This document shows, piece by piece, positions 50,323 to 58,671 of a stretch of 64,000 nucleotides of DNA. Location of the stretch: positions 4,898,001-4,962,000 of the forward strand of contig NZ_CP079218.1 in the NCBI RefSeq assembly GCF_019317285.1, read 5' to 3'. The stretch comes from Pedobacter sp. D749. GTDB taxonomy: Bacteria > Bacteroidota > Bacteroidia > Sphingobacteriales > Sphingobacteriaceae. Position 1 is the stretch's first letter. Each line of letters begins with the position of its first letter. Both the position numbers and the translations under genes were made by a program. The notes under the pieces were generated by a model. It had not been told where the DNA came from and searched no databases. It saw only the letters and a program-made list of their open reading frames with translations.

Positions 50323-51507
50323 ATGAAAAGATTGTTTTTTGTTTTCGCATTCATAATTCCACTGGTTATCCATGCCCAAACCATAAAAACAGATGTACTG
50401 GTTATCGGCAATGGCGATGCTGCTTATGCCGCATCTTTTCAGTCTTTTAAATCTGGAGTAAAAACCATCCAGCTTACCCAAAAAGAACCGTTGGAATTAA
50501 ATAAAATTGCTGAAACTAAAAGGCCCCTAGTGCCTTTTTACCAAAGTTTTTTAAAGAGGGAAACTGAAAATGCGAAAAGCTTGGAAAGCCCAAAATCTAA
50601 ACCGGATAAAAAAAACCGGACGAAAGTAATTGTGGTAGATAGCACGTTACTTTTAAACGTCATCAACAATACTCCTTACACAGAAATTAAACGTTCTGGC
50701 AGTGGTTGGGAAGTAAATCTCACAAAAGATAAAAGCATTAAAGCCAAAATTCTTGTGCTGGCAGATAGCCCTGAAAAGTTGCTTGCAGCACTAAAACTCT
50801 CCGCTTTAAATCCTGCGTCTTCAAGTCCGTTAAACTATAACGAAAATGCTTACCGGACAACGGTATCCGGGATTTCTTCAGGAGCCAGCTTTTTATCCCT
50901 CTACAGCCTATTGATCCCAGATCAGGAAAATTTACTTTATATCTCTAAAGATCAATTTGAAATTGGACAAGCAGCCGGGGCAACCGCAGCTTATGCCGCA
51001 TTTTTCGACACCAAAATCAGTTTGTCAAATTTAAAAAGAATCCAGGGAGAATTATTGGCCTATAAGCACGCGTTAATGCCCTTTGAAGATGTAAAAATGA
51101 CGGATTCCAACTGGTTAGCCATTCAAAAAGTAGGTATTACAGGGATTATTAAAGCAGAAATCACAAAGGGAAAAGCTTATTTTGCACCTGAAAAAGAAGT
51201 TACTTATCAAGAGATAAAAGAACCGATCAAAGAATATTATTATAAAGCACAGATCTGGTTCGACGATCATAAGAATATTCCCCTTAATCTGGAAAATACG
51301 ATTTCTATGGTTTGTTATGTAGGCAATAAATCAATTGATGCTACAAAAGCCGAACTACAGAAAAAATGGAACAAAAATTATAGGTTCAGCTCCAAATATG
51401 ATCTTAAAAAAGTGCTTAGCAGACGCGAATTTTCGGTCATCATTAACGAATACTTAAAACCTTTCGATGATGTGAATGTAGATAAAACCGGAAGGGTAAT
51501 CCGCTAA
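50323..51507 (+). CDS. Secreted FAD-dependent-oxidoreductase-like protein with degenerate nucleotide motif
   Basis: 394 residues. A signal peptide (to about IHAQT) is followed by a Rossmann-like strand-turn-helix TDVLVIGNGDAAYAAS, in which the normal GxGxxG is GNGDAA: the third glycine is Ala. The rest keeps pieces of a FAD-dependent oxidoreductase fold, such as KILVLADSPEKL and the late IGQAAGATAAYAAFF helix (a typical FAD-site helix in the xanthan-lyase-like group), but the middle substrate domain is short. It could be a reduced-function relative of the Bacteroidota FAD-dependent secreted oxidoreductases. Function unknown. Confidence 0.7.
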   Translation: MKRLFFVFAFIIPLVIHAQTIKTDVLVIGNGDAAYAASFQSFKSGVKTIQLTQKEPLELNKIAETKRPLVPFYQSFLKRETENAKSLESPKSKPDKKNRTKVIVVDSTLLLNVINNTPYTEIKRSGSGWEVNLTKDKSIKAKILVLADSPEKLLAALKLSALNPASSSPLNYNENAYRTTVSGISSGASFLSLYSLLIPDQENLLYISKDQFEIGQAAGATAAYAAFFDTKISLSNLKRIQGELLAYKHALMPFEDVKMTDSNWLAIQKVGITGIIKAEITKGKAYFAPEKEVTYQEIKEPIKEYYYKAQIWFDDHKNIPLNLENTISMVCYVGNKSIDATKAELQKKWNKNYRFSSKYDLKKVLSRREFSVIINEYLKPFDDVNVDKTGRVIR

Positions 51508-51510
51508 TTT

Positions 51511-51583
51511 TTGCCACAGATTTGCACACATAAACATAATTGCAAAAAATTATCTGTGTTCATCCTTTTTATCTGTGGTTAAT
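51511..51583. repeat. Dispersed palindrome, ATCTGTGGTTAA family, copy 2
   Basis: Starts TTGCCACAGATTTGCACACA; its last 22 bases of the word ending in ATCTGTGGTTAA equal those of copy 1 (12484-12554). Confidence 0.7.
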
Positions 51584-51666
51584 TCATTAGGCAGAGGTTG
51601 TAACATTTCCATTTCCTTTTAAAATTAGGTAGCGCTTTGCCTAAATTGCATCCAAACCTAAAATTC

Positions 51667-54051
51667 ATGAAGAAATATTTACTTTTCCTTTTGCTTTGCA
51701 CAGGCGAATATGCTTTTGCGCAACAATTGGCCCCTTTAACTGTCGAAAAAATAATGCGCGATCCAAAATGGATGGGTATTTCGCCAACTAATTTCCGCTG
51801 GACAGCAGATAGCAAAACCCTATATTTTAACTGGAACCCTGAAAATAAAGCCAAAGAAGAATTATTCAAAGTTTCGGCAGCTTCTACAAAACCTGTTAAA
51901 GCAGTTGAAAAGGAAGATGAAAAACTATTGAGTTTAAATTACACCTACAATGCCGATCGCTCCCTTGGTTTAGTTGAAAAAAGCGGTGATATTTATTTAC
52001 AGAACTTCAAAACCAATAAGGAAACGCGCTTAACCAGCACACAGGAACGGGAAAGCAGTCCGATTTTTTTAACCAATGGAAACGTTGTTTACCAATTGGG
52101 CGATAATCTTTTCGTGGTTGATTTAAAATCAGCAGAAACCAAACAGCTTACCAATTTTGTTAAAGGTAAAAAAGCCGGAAGAGCAGATAGTAAACCCGCT
52201 ACCGAACAGGATAAATGGTTAAAAGTACAACAGGCCGAACTCTTCGATATTATTAAAAAACGAAATGCTGAAGCAAAAAACGGTTCACGCAGTGGAAGAG
52301 GCCGCTTTGGGAGTACCGCTGCAGATACAAAACCTTTAAAAGAACTATATACTGAAGACAAGTTCTTAAACGGCGTAATCATTAGCCCGGATGGACATTT
52401 TATTACTTATAAATTAACTACACCAGCACAGAACAACCATAATACCATTGTTCCGAATTATATTACTTCATCAGGTTATACCGAAGATATTCCGGGTAGA
52501 ACAAAAGTTGGCGAAAATGAAAATATCTCGCTGGGTTTCATTTATGATACGCAACGGGATACAGTTTACGCGATCCAGACCTCGACCATTACGGGCATAA
52601 AAGACCTCCCTGATTATCTGAAAGATTATCCAAAGGAACTGGATACCTTAAAAAAGAAAAATGCCGACCGCCCTGTAAGTTTTTTTGGTCCGTTTTGGAA
52701 TGATAATGGAAGTTCTGCAATTGTTGTGGCTACTTCTACCGATAATAAAGACCGCTGGACCCTAAAGCTAGATGCCTTAACAGGAAAATTTTCTTTAGTC
52801 GACCGCCAGCGCGACGAAGCATGGATTGGTGGCCCGGGCATTAGTGGTTTTTACCAGGGCAGCACAGGCTGGATCGATAATAACCGCTTTTATTATCAAA
52901 GCGAGGCGACAGGATATTCCCACCTTTATGTAGTTAATGTAGCTACAGGTGATAAAAAACAGCTTACTGCCGGTAAATGGGAAGTACAATCGGTACAGTT
53001 ATCAAAAGATAGAAATACTTTTTATATCAAAGCGAATAAAGAACACCCAGGCATTACCAATTTCTTTAAAATCGGTATAAATGGCGGTGAATTTGTTCAA
53101 ATTACCACCATGAAAGGCTTAAATGAGATTACCCTTTCCCCTGATGAGAAATACCTTGCCATTAATTATTCTTACATGGATAAACCCGGAGAACTATATC
53201 TCCAGCCAAATAAGGTGGGAGCTAAAGCCGTAAAAATTACGCAATCTACTTCTGCCGAATTTAATTCTTACAAATGGCGTCAACCCGATATGGTTACTTT
53301 TAAAAACCGTTACGGTGCGGATGTTTATGCAAGGGTTTACAAATCAGACAATCCACACCCTAACCACCCCGCCATAGTTTTTGTACATGGTGCAGGATAT
53401 TTACAAAACGTACACTTTGGATGGAGCACCTACTTTCGCGAGTTTATGTTTAACAATTTACTAGCCGACAATGGTTATACCGTAATCGATATCGATTATA
53501 CCGGAAGTTCTGGTTATGGCCGCGATCACCGTACCGGCATTTACCGCCACATGGGCGGAAAAGATTTAACCGACCAGGCCGATGGGGTTAAATTTTTGGT
53601 AGAGAAATATGGTGTTAATCCGCAGCACGTTGGTTTATACGGCGGCTCTTATGGTGGTTTTATCACGCTGATGGCCATGTTCAACGAATCGGATGTTTTT
53701 GCAAGTGGTGCTGCCTTGCGTTCCGTTACCGATTGGGCACACTATAACCATGGCTATACCTCAAATATTTTAAACGAGCCTTATAACGATCCGATTGCCT
53801 ATAAAAGAAGTTCGCCGATTTATTTCGCCGATAAATTAAAGGGCAATCTTTTAATGGCACATGGCATGGTGGATGTAAATGTTCATTTTCAGGATATTGT
53901 GCGCATTACGCAGCGTTTTATAGAGCTGGGCAAAAACAATTGGGAACTTGCGGTTTACCCGGTAGAAGACCATGGTTTTATTGAGCCAAGCAGCTGGACA
54001 GATGAGTATAAAAGGATATTTAAGCTGTATGAGAATACGTTGAAGAAGTAA
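51667..54051 (+). CDS. S9-family prolyl peptidase (DPP IV-like), secreted
   Basis: 794 residues from MKKYLLFLLLC; a TTG 30 bases earlier is in-frame but precedes the signal peptide. Signal peptide to about FAQQ. N-terminal eight-bladed propeller region (about 30-540), including an atypical basic SRSGRGRFGS loop near residue 217. The C-terminal alpha/beta hydrolase (about 545-794) has the nucleophile YGGSYGGFIT (Ser near 665), the Asp in MVDVNVHFQD near 745, and the His in VEDHGFIEP near 775. Removes dipeptides or longer peptides next to proline in the envelope. Single gene. Confidence 0.9.
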   Translation: MKKYLLFLLLCTGEYAFAQQLAPLTVEKIMRDPKWMGISPTNFRWTADSKTLYFNWNPENKAKEELFKVSAASTKPVKAVEKEDEKLLSLNYTYNADRSLGLVEKSGDIYLQNFKTNKETRLTSTQERESSPIFLTNGNVVYQLGDNLFVVDLKSAETKQLTNFVKGKKAGRADSKPATEQDKWLKVQQAELFDIIKKRNAEAKNGSRSGRGRFGSTAADTKPLKELYTEDKFLNGVIISPDGHFITYKLTTPAQNNHNTIVPNYITSSGYTEDIPGRTKVGENENISLGFIYDTQRDTVYAIQTSTITGIKDLPDYLKDYPKELDTLKKKNADRPVSFFGPFWNDNGSSAIVVATSTDNKDRWTLKLDALTGKFSLVDRQRDEAWIGGPGISGFYQGSTGWIDNNRFYYQSEATGYSHLYVVNVATGDKKQLTAGKWEVQSVQLSKDRNTFYIKANKEHPGITNFFKIGINGGEFVQITTMKGLNEITLSPDEKYLAINYSYMDKPGELYLQPNKVGAKAVKITQSTSAEFNSYKWRQPDMVTFKNRYGADVYARVYKSDNPHPNHPAIVFVHGAGYLQNVHFGWSTYFREFMFNNLLADNGYTVIDIDYTGSSGYGRDHRTGIYRHMGGKDLTDQADGVKFLVEKYGVNPQHVGLYGGSYGGFITLMAMFNESDVFASGAALRSVTDWAHYNHGYTSNILNEPYNDPIAYKRSSPIYFADKLKGNLLMAHGMVDVNVHFQDIVRITQRFIELGKNNWELAVYPVEDHGFIEPSSWTDEYKRIFKLYENTLKK

Positions 54052-54365
54052 CCTTCCATTTCGAGCGAAGAGAAGCGTAGCCGAGAACCACGAAGTGCTC
54101 AGCGAAGCTAAATCTATCAAGATGGATCTCTCCATTTCGCTACGCTTCAGTCGAGATGACGGCCATTATGTATAAATTCCTCAAAGATGCTTCCCGCCTC
54201 AGCATGACAGCAAAGAACCAAAATAGAACTCCGCTATATTTCTTATAAAGAATATAGTTTTCATCTATATCATTATCAATAAATACAATTAACAATTAGT
54301 GAAACGGGGTTGATTGACACCTGTTTTAGCCTTACCTTTGCAGTATAAAATTAAAGACAAAAATT
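54052..54365. other. 314-base gap: repeat debris and peroxiredoxin promoter
   Basis: 54056-54161 carries a degenerate repeat with CATTTCG/CGAAATG-like ends (a further form of the GTCAT family); 54195-54215 has a short related word. The promoter of the peroxiredoxin gene is at 54310-54340. No gene seen. Confidence 0.55.
54310..54340 (+). promoter_or_regulatory. Promoter of the peroxiredoxin operon
   Basis: TTG at 54314-54316 (a second at 54310-54312), then TACCTTTG (54333-54340). Predicted start near 54347, giving a leader of about 20 bases before ATG 54366. Confidence 0.65.
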
Positions 54366-54998
54366 ATGGCAATAGTAGGTAAAAAATTCCCAAGTGTTAG
54401 TATTGATGCAATGTCAGACATGGGTGATGACTTGAAAATCAATGTATTTGAAGAAGCTGTAAACAAAAATAGTAAGGTGTTATTATTCTGGTATCCAAAA
54501 GATTTCACTTTTGTTTGCCCTACAGAATTACACGCTTTCCAAGCTGCTTTACCTGAATTTGAAAAAAGAAATACAATTGTTATCGGTGCATCTTGCGATA
54601 CCAATGAAGTTCACTTCGCCTGGTTAAATACGCCAAAAGATAATGGTGGTATTGAAGGTGTTACTTATCCAATTTTAGCAGATACACACAGACAATTATC
54701 AGGTATCTTAGATATTTTAGATCAGGAAGTTAACTACGATGAAGAAGGAAACGAATCTTTCTCAGGCTCTAACGTAACTTTCAGAGCTACTTATTTAATC
54801 GACGAAACTGGTAAAGTTTTCCACGAAAGTGTTAACGATATGCCACTAGGTAGAAACGTTAAAGAATATTTACGTTTAATTGATGCCTACGCTCACGTGC
54901 AGAAACATGGTGAAGTTTGTCCTGCAAACTGGGAAGAAGGAAAAGAAGCAATGAATGCAAACAGAACTGGCGTAGCTGAATATTTAGCCGCTAACTAA
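54366..54998 (+). CDS. 2-Cys peroxiredoxin (AhpC/Prx1 type)
   Basis: 210 residues. The peroxidatic Cys is in DFTFVCPTELHAF near 48-60 and the resolving Cys in HGEVCPANWEEGKE near 180-193. Reduces hydrogen peroxide and alkyl hydroperoxides in the cytoplasm. The thioredoxin-like gene 14 bases downstream is a plausible electron donor. The upstream promoter is strong. Length and motifs match the AhpC group of Bacteroidota. Confidence 0.95.
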   Translation: MAIVGKKFPSVSIDAMSDMGDDLKINVFEEAVNKNSKVLLFWYPKDFTFVCPTELHAFQAALPEFEKRNTIVIGASCDTNEVHFAWLNTPKDNGGIEGVTYPILADTHRQLSGILDILDQEVNYDEEGNESFSGSNVTFRATYLIDETGKVFHESVNDMPLGRNVKEYLRLIDAYAHVQKHGEVCPANWEEGKEAMNANRTGVAEYLAAN

Positions 54999-55012
54999 TA
55001 AAACGAAACGTT

Positions 55013-55321
55013 ATGTTTTTAGAATTAACAGAAGATAATCTTCAACAATATTTAGCAGATAACTCAAAGGTGATGGTTCAGTATGCTGCATCGTGGTGCG
55101 GAAACTGCAGAATTATGAAACCTAAGTTTAAAAAACTGGCTTCAGAAAATGAAGATGTAGCTTTCTTAATTGTTGATGCAGAAAAACTTCCAAACTCACG
55201 CAAATTTGCGAACGTTGATAATTTACCAACTTTTGCAGCTTTTGAAGGCGGTAGCTTGGTAGATCAGGTGCAGACCAACAAAGCAGAAGGTTTAATTGAA
55301 CTATTTAACAAGATAAAGTAA
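55013..55321 (+). CDS. Thioredoxin-family protein
   Basis: 102 residues, no signal peptide, one thioredoxin fold. The active site is AASWCGNCRIMKPKF (WCGNC; the usual WCGPC is replaced at the Pro), and cis-Pro is in VDNLPTFAAFEG. It lies between the peroxiredoxin gene and a small DUF gene with no gap at the second join (one-base overlap), so it probably keeps the peroxiredoxin reduced. Confidence 0.9.
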   Translation: MFLELTEDNLQQYLADNSKVMVQYAASWCGNCRIMKPKFKKLASENEDVAFLIVDAEKLPNSRKFANVDNLPTFAAFEGGSLVDQVQTNKAEGLIELFNKIK

Positions 55322-55569
55322 TGAAGATTCCGGTTATAAGACAGTTATTTCAAAACACCACTCCGGCACAACTGGAGACCACTTTGGAGGTTTTAGAAGC
55401 TTTCTGCGAGTTTAGAGGCGTTAGTGAGCACGAAGTTGATGTTGCAGGCGAAATGATTACCAATATCTGTGGTGCGCTTGAAGTACACCAGATGGTAAGT
55501 GAAGGTGCTGCTGAAAAGGATGCATTAAACGCTTTCGGCCAAAAAGTGATGGGTTCGATTGATCGATAA
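55321..55569 (+). CDS. DUF6952-like small protein
   Basis: 82 residues, highly helical, two cysteines (AFCEF and NICGALE). It belongs to a small Bacteroidota family (filed as DUF6952) that tends to follow peroxiredoxin and thioredoxin genes. Overlaps the thioredoxin gene by one base; a strong terminator follows. Function unknown. It may act as an accessory to the peroxide-reducing pair. Confidence 0.75.
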   Translation: MKIPVIRQLFQNTTPAQLETTLEVLEAFCEFRGVSEHEVDVAGEMITNICGALEVHQMVSEGAAEKDALNAFGQKVMGSIDR

Positions 55570-55603
55570 TCGTCTTAAAGCTTAATCTGGCTTTTCGAAA
55601 TAT

Positions 55604-55637
55604 AAATCCCTTGTAGATGAAAATCTGCAAGGGATTT
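55604..55637 (+). terminator. Intrinsic terminator of the peroxiredoxin operon
   Basis: Arms 55604-55617 and 55624-55637 pair over 14 bases with one T-G wobble (AAATCCCTTG with CAAGGGATTT inside). Followed by TTTTTGTTTTT. Confidence 0.85.
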
Positions 55638-55655
55638 TTGTTTTTAAATAGGCTT

Positions 55656-55758
55656 GTCATTCTGAACGCGGTGAAGAATCCCCAGCCGAAGCGCTACAGG
55701 ATCAACGCTAAGCAATTAATTTCAGTGCAAAAGATTCTTCACTGCGTTCAGAATGACA
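55656..55758. repeat. Dispersed inverted repeat, GTCATTCTGA family, copy G
   Basis: Left end GTCATTCTGAACGCGGTGAA and right end TTCACTGCGTTCAGAATGAC are near-perfect reverse complements. The right half is shared with copy E at 46361-46443 except for one base (T to C). Confidence 0.8.
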
Positions 55759-55782
55759 GCAGGCAATAAAAAAGGTATTTTT

Positions 55783-55815
55783 AAACCTCGCAGGTTTTTG
55801 AAACCTGCGAGGTTT
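55783..55815. repeat. Palindromic repeat, AAACCTCGCAGGTTT family, copy 2
   Basis: Perfect 15-base arms at 55783-55797 and 55801-55815 with a 3-base loop; identical arms to copy 1 at 16900-16932. Confidence 0.85.
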
Positions 55816-55823
55816 GTACATCA

Positions 55824-58409
55824 TTAAGCCAAATTCCTGCCGGCATTTACAATACCAAAAACAGTTCTAACGGCAAGCTTTTCTAAAGCATGCTGGTCTT
55901 TTTCGTTCTGATCGTGCTGCAATTTTTCTAAAGCAAAATGCTGGATCAATACCAATGGTAAAATGATTTTCTCACGCGTGGCGATCGATTTTTTATCTAC
56001 AGGATAATTAGCCATTAAAGTCGGTTGTCCTGAGAGTTTTAAGAGCATTTCCTTAGTTAGTTTAAACTCATCATGTAATTGAGTCCAAAAAGTACCAAAC
56101 TCTTTGTCGTTTGCTAAATGGGCCGTAATTACAAAGTCTGATTTGCTCATGCTCATCATACAGTTATCTACAATGGTTTTCAGGTAATCAGAATCCTCAT
56201 AAACCTTAAGCACTTTACCCCAATTACCAGCCTTTTCCTGAGTTCTCAATGCCGTTCCCATCCCATAGAAACCTGGAACGTTTTGTTTCAGCATACTCCA
56301 GGCCGTTACAAAACTAATGGCTCTTAAATCTTCGAGCTTCATTTCGCCGCCGCCGTTTCTTTTTACCGGGCGACTGCTAATATTAGCCTGAGATAACAGT
56401 TTTAAAGGAGACAGTTTCTCTAAATAACTCACAAATAATGGGTGCTCACGCAAATCCACAAAAGCTTTATAACTTTCTTCCGCCATTTCATCAAGCAGGG
56501 CTTTATTTTCAGGATCTAAAAGAATGTTGTGTTTTTCTTTCAGTCCGGAGGTTAATCCTGCATTGATCAATTGTTCTATATTAAATTCAGCACTTTCTAC
56601 CGAACCGTATTGCGAACTGATGGTTTGACCCTGAACGGTTAACTGCATGTTTTTGTTGGCAATTTCTTTACCCATTGAGGCATAAAAACGGTGTGTTTTA
56701 CCTCCACCACGTGCAGGAGGTCCGCCACGGCCATCGAAAAATGCCAATTGAATATTGTGTTTAGCAGAAATGGCCGACAATGAAGTCTTTCCGTTAAAAA
56801 TAGACCAGTTGGCCATTAAATAACCGCCATCTTTGGTACTGTCAGAATAACCCAGCATAATATCCTGTTTATTGCCACGGCTCGCTAAATGCGCTTTATA
56901 AAAAGGATTGCTATACAAAGTGTCCATAATAGCAGCAGCGCCCTTCAAATCGTTAACGGTTTCAAAAAGCGGCACAAAATCAATCGTTAATGATTCTTTG
57001 CTCCAACCGTTCCAAAGGAAAAGTTCGATCAACTGTAAAATATCACTGGCCTGCTGGCAATTGCTGATAATAAAACGGTGACAGGCTTTTTCGCCATTGC
57101 GTTTTTGAATTCCCTTTATTTCTTTAATTACCTCAATGGTATCCTCAATTAAAGCATCAGGCTCGCTTGCATAAACAACGGTTGCTTCTTTAAAAGAAAT
57201 CAGGTTTAGTTTTTCGGCTTCTGATAACTTATCATAATCAGCAGGATATAATGAAGAAATCGGTTTATTTTCACGGCAGTAAGCATGTACGCTTCTCAGT
57301 ACTCGGCTATCCTGACGGATATCCAACGAAGCAAAATAGTTTCCGTATAGATCTATCTTACGAATCAGGTCGTTAACCAGGTCAACAAATAAACCTTCAT
57401 GTTCCGCCAATAAGGTTTCTTTAATTTTATTCAGGTTATCCTTTAATTCATCTGAAATATCATGCAGTTCGCAGGTTTGATCAAAAGCATTTTGATAAAG
57501 CACATCATGCAGTTTTGCAATATTTTCTTCAACCCCTCTAAAAGTAATGCGGCGTTTAATTACCCTGAAATCACGGTAGTAACAGCGGAAAAGGATCTGT
57601 CGCAACATTTTAGAAACGGCTAAAGTGGTATCGGCATGGATATTCGGATTTCCATCCCTATCACCTCCCGGCCAGAAACCGAGTTCTAAAATTTTCTTGG
57701 TTTCGAGGTTGTATTCATCCAGATTCTGATCTATTTCTTCCTGAATATTTGCCGCAGCAAAATAAAAAGTATTTTCGAGGAACCAGGCCAGGTTTAGGGC
57801 TTCATCAACAGGTGTTGGCGATTTTTTATTAAAAAACGGCGTTTTACCCAACTGTTGTAAAAGCGAGTTCATAGCGGTGATGTTGTTATCCCTAATGGCC
57901 TTGGTTAAATCAGTAATGATGGCCAAAACGCTGCCGGGATAAAACTGGGTAGGGTGTGCCGTTAAAACCAAACGGAGCGAAAGCTCATCTATCAGTTTTT
58001 CAATTTTGGCCAGTGCAGGTTTATTATCGGCATTCTTTTTTAAAATAAAGGCCAATGTACTCTGCTCATCGGTAGTATTTAACTTGGTAAAAGAAGCATC
58101 TTCAACAGCATCAAAAAGCACAACCTGACGCTCTATATACTGGATAAACCGGAAAAGAAGGTCAACAATATCTTTACGCTCGGTATAACTGGTGTACTTG
58201 GCAAAAAATTCTTCGATAATCTGTGCAGGTTTTTCTCCGTTCGCAATTCCTTCTTCACAACTTTTAAAGAAAAGGGGAAGCAGTGTTCCGGTATCCTTAA
58301 TTTTGTAAAAAGGCAAGGTGAGAAATAAACTGTTAAACAGTTCGAATTTTGAGATTACCTCATTGTTAAAAATAGATTCACGTTGCGTTGTTAAACGAAG
58401 TTTGGGCAT
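55824..58409 (-). CDS. ppc: Phosphoenolpyruvate carboxylase
   Basis: 861 residues. Makes oxaloacetate from PEP and bicarbonate. Visible: LVLTAHPTQFYPGS (early catalytic His region), GFWPGGDRDGNPN, the lysine motif LGYSDSTKDGGYL, and the glycine loop FFDGRGGPPARGGGKTH. In E. coli the equivalent loop is FHGRGGTVGRGGGPTH, so the His there is replaced by Asp and the second Thr-Val by Pro-Pro, while both Arg are kept. The C-terminus ends in IVNAGRNLA, close to the usual AGMRNTG. About 25 residues shorter than E. coli Ppc. Single gene. Confidence 0.9.
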   Translation of the reverse strand: MPKLRLTTQRESIFNNEVISKFELFNSLFLTLPFYKIKDTGTLLPLFFKSCEEGIANGEKPAQIIEEFFAKYTSYTERKDIVDLLFRFIQYIERQVVLFDAVEDASFTKLNTTDEQSTLAFILKKNADNKPALAKIEKLIDELSLRLVLTAHPTQFYPGSVLAIITDLTKAIRDNNITAMNSLLQQLGKTPFFNKKSPTPVDEALNLAWFLENTFYFAAANIQEEIDQNLDEYNLETKKILELGFWPGGDRDGNPNIHADTTLAVSKMLRQILFRCYYRDFRVIKRRITFRGVEENIAKLHDVLYQNAFDQTCELHDISDELKDNLNKIKETLLAEHEGLFVDLVNDLIRKIDLYGNYFASLDIRQDSRVLRSVHAYCRENKPISSLYPADYDKLSEAEKLNLISFKEATVVYASEPDALIEDTIEVIKEIKGIQKRNGEKACHRFIISNCQQASDILQLIELFLWNGWSKESLTIDFVPLFETVNDLKGAAAIMDTLYSNPFYKAHLASRGNKQDIMLGYSDSTKDGGYLMANWSIFNGKTSLSAISAKHNIQLAFFDGRGGPPARGGGKTHRFYASMGKEIANKNMQLTVQGQTISSQYGSVESAEFNIEQLINAGLTSGLKEKHNILLDPENKALLDEMAEESYKAFVDLREHPLFVSYLEKLSPLKLLSQANISSRPVKRNGGGEMKLEDLRAISFVTAWSMLKQNVPGFYGMGTALRTQEKAGNWGKVLKVYEDSDYLKTIVDNCMMSMSKSDFVITAHLANDKEFGTFWTQLHDEFKLTKEMLLKLSGQPTLMANYPVDKKSIATREKIILPLVLIQHFALEKLQHDQNEKDQHALEKLAVRTVFGIVNAGRNLA

Positions 58410-58597
58410 AGCTTAGGCAATATTTTTGTATAGCGTAATACTACAAAAAATGCATAAGGTAATAAAATTCTATTGCTTACAATTTGGAAAATTGTAGAAT
58501 AAATTTTAATTTTAAAATCTTATTTGGCCACGATGTGGTTAAGTAAGAACATTTGCAATGTTTAAGGGCATTGCATTGATTGTTAATTTTTTGGGTT

Positions 58598-58633
58598 AAA
58601 ACAGCCGATGTAATAAAACACACCGGCTGTTTT
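58598..58633. terminator. Bidirectional terminator of the efflux operon
   Basis: Perfect 10-base arms AAAACAGCCG (58598-58607) and CGGCTGTTTT (58624-58633), 16-base loop, followed by T-runs on the plus strand and T-rich sequence on the minus strand. It lies 39 bases downstream of the last efflux gene. Confidence 0.78.
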
Positions 58634-58671
58634 TATTTTTTGCCATTACTTACGGCATTTCTTTGCAAATT

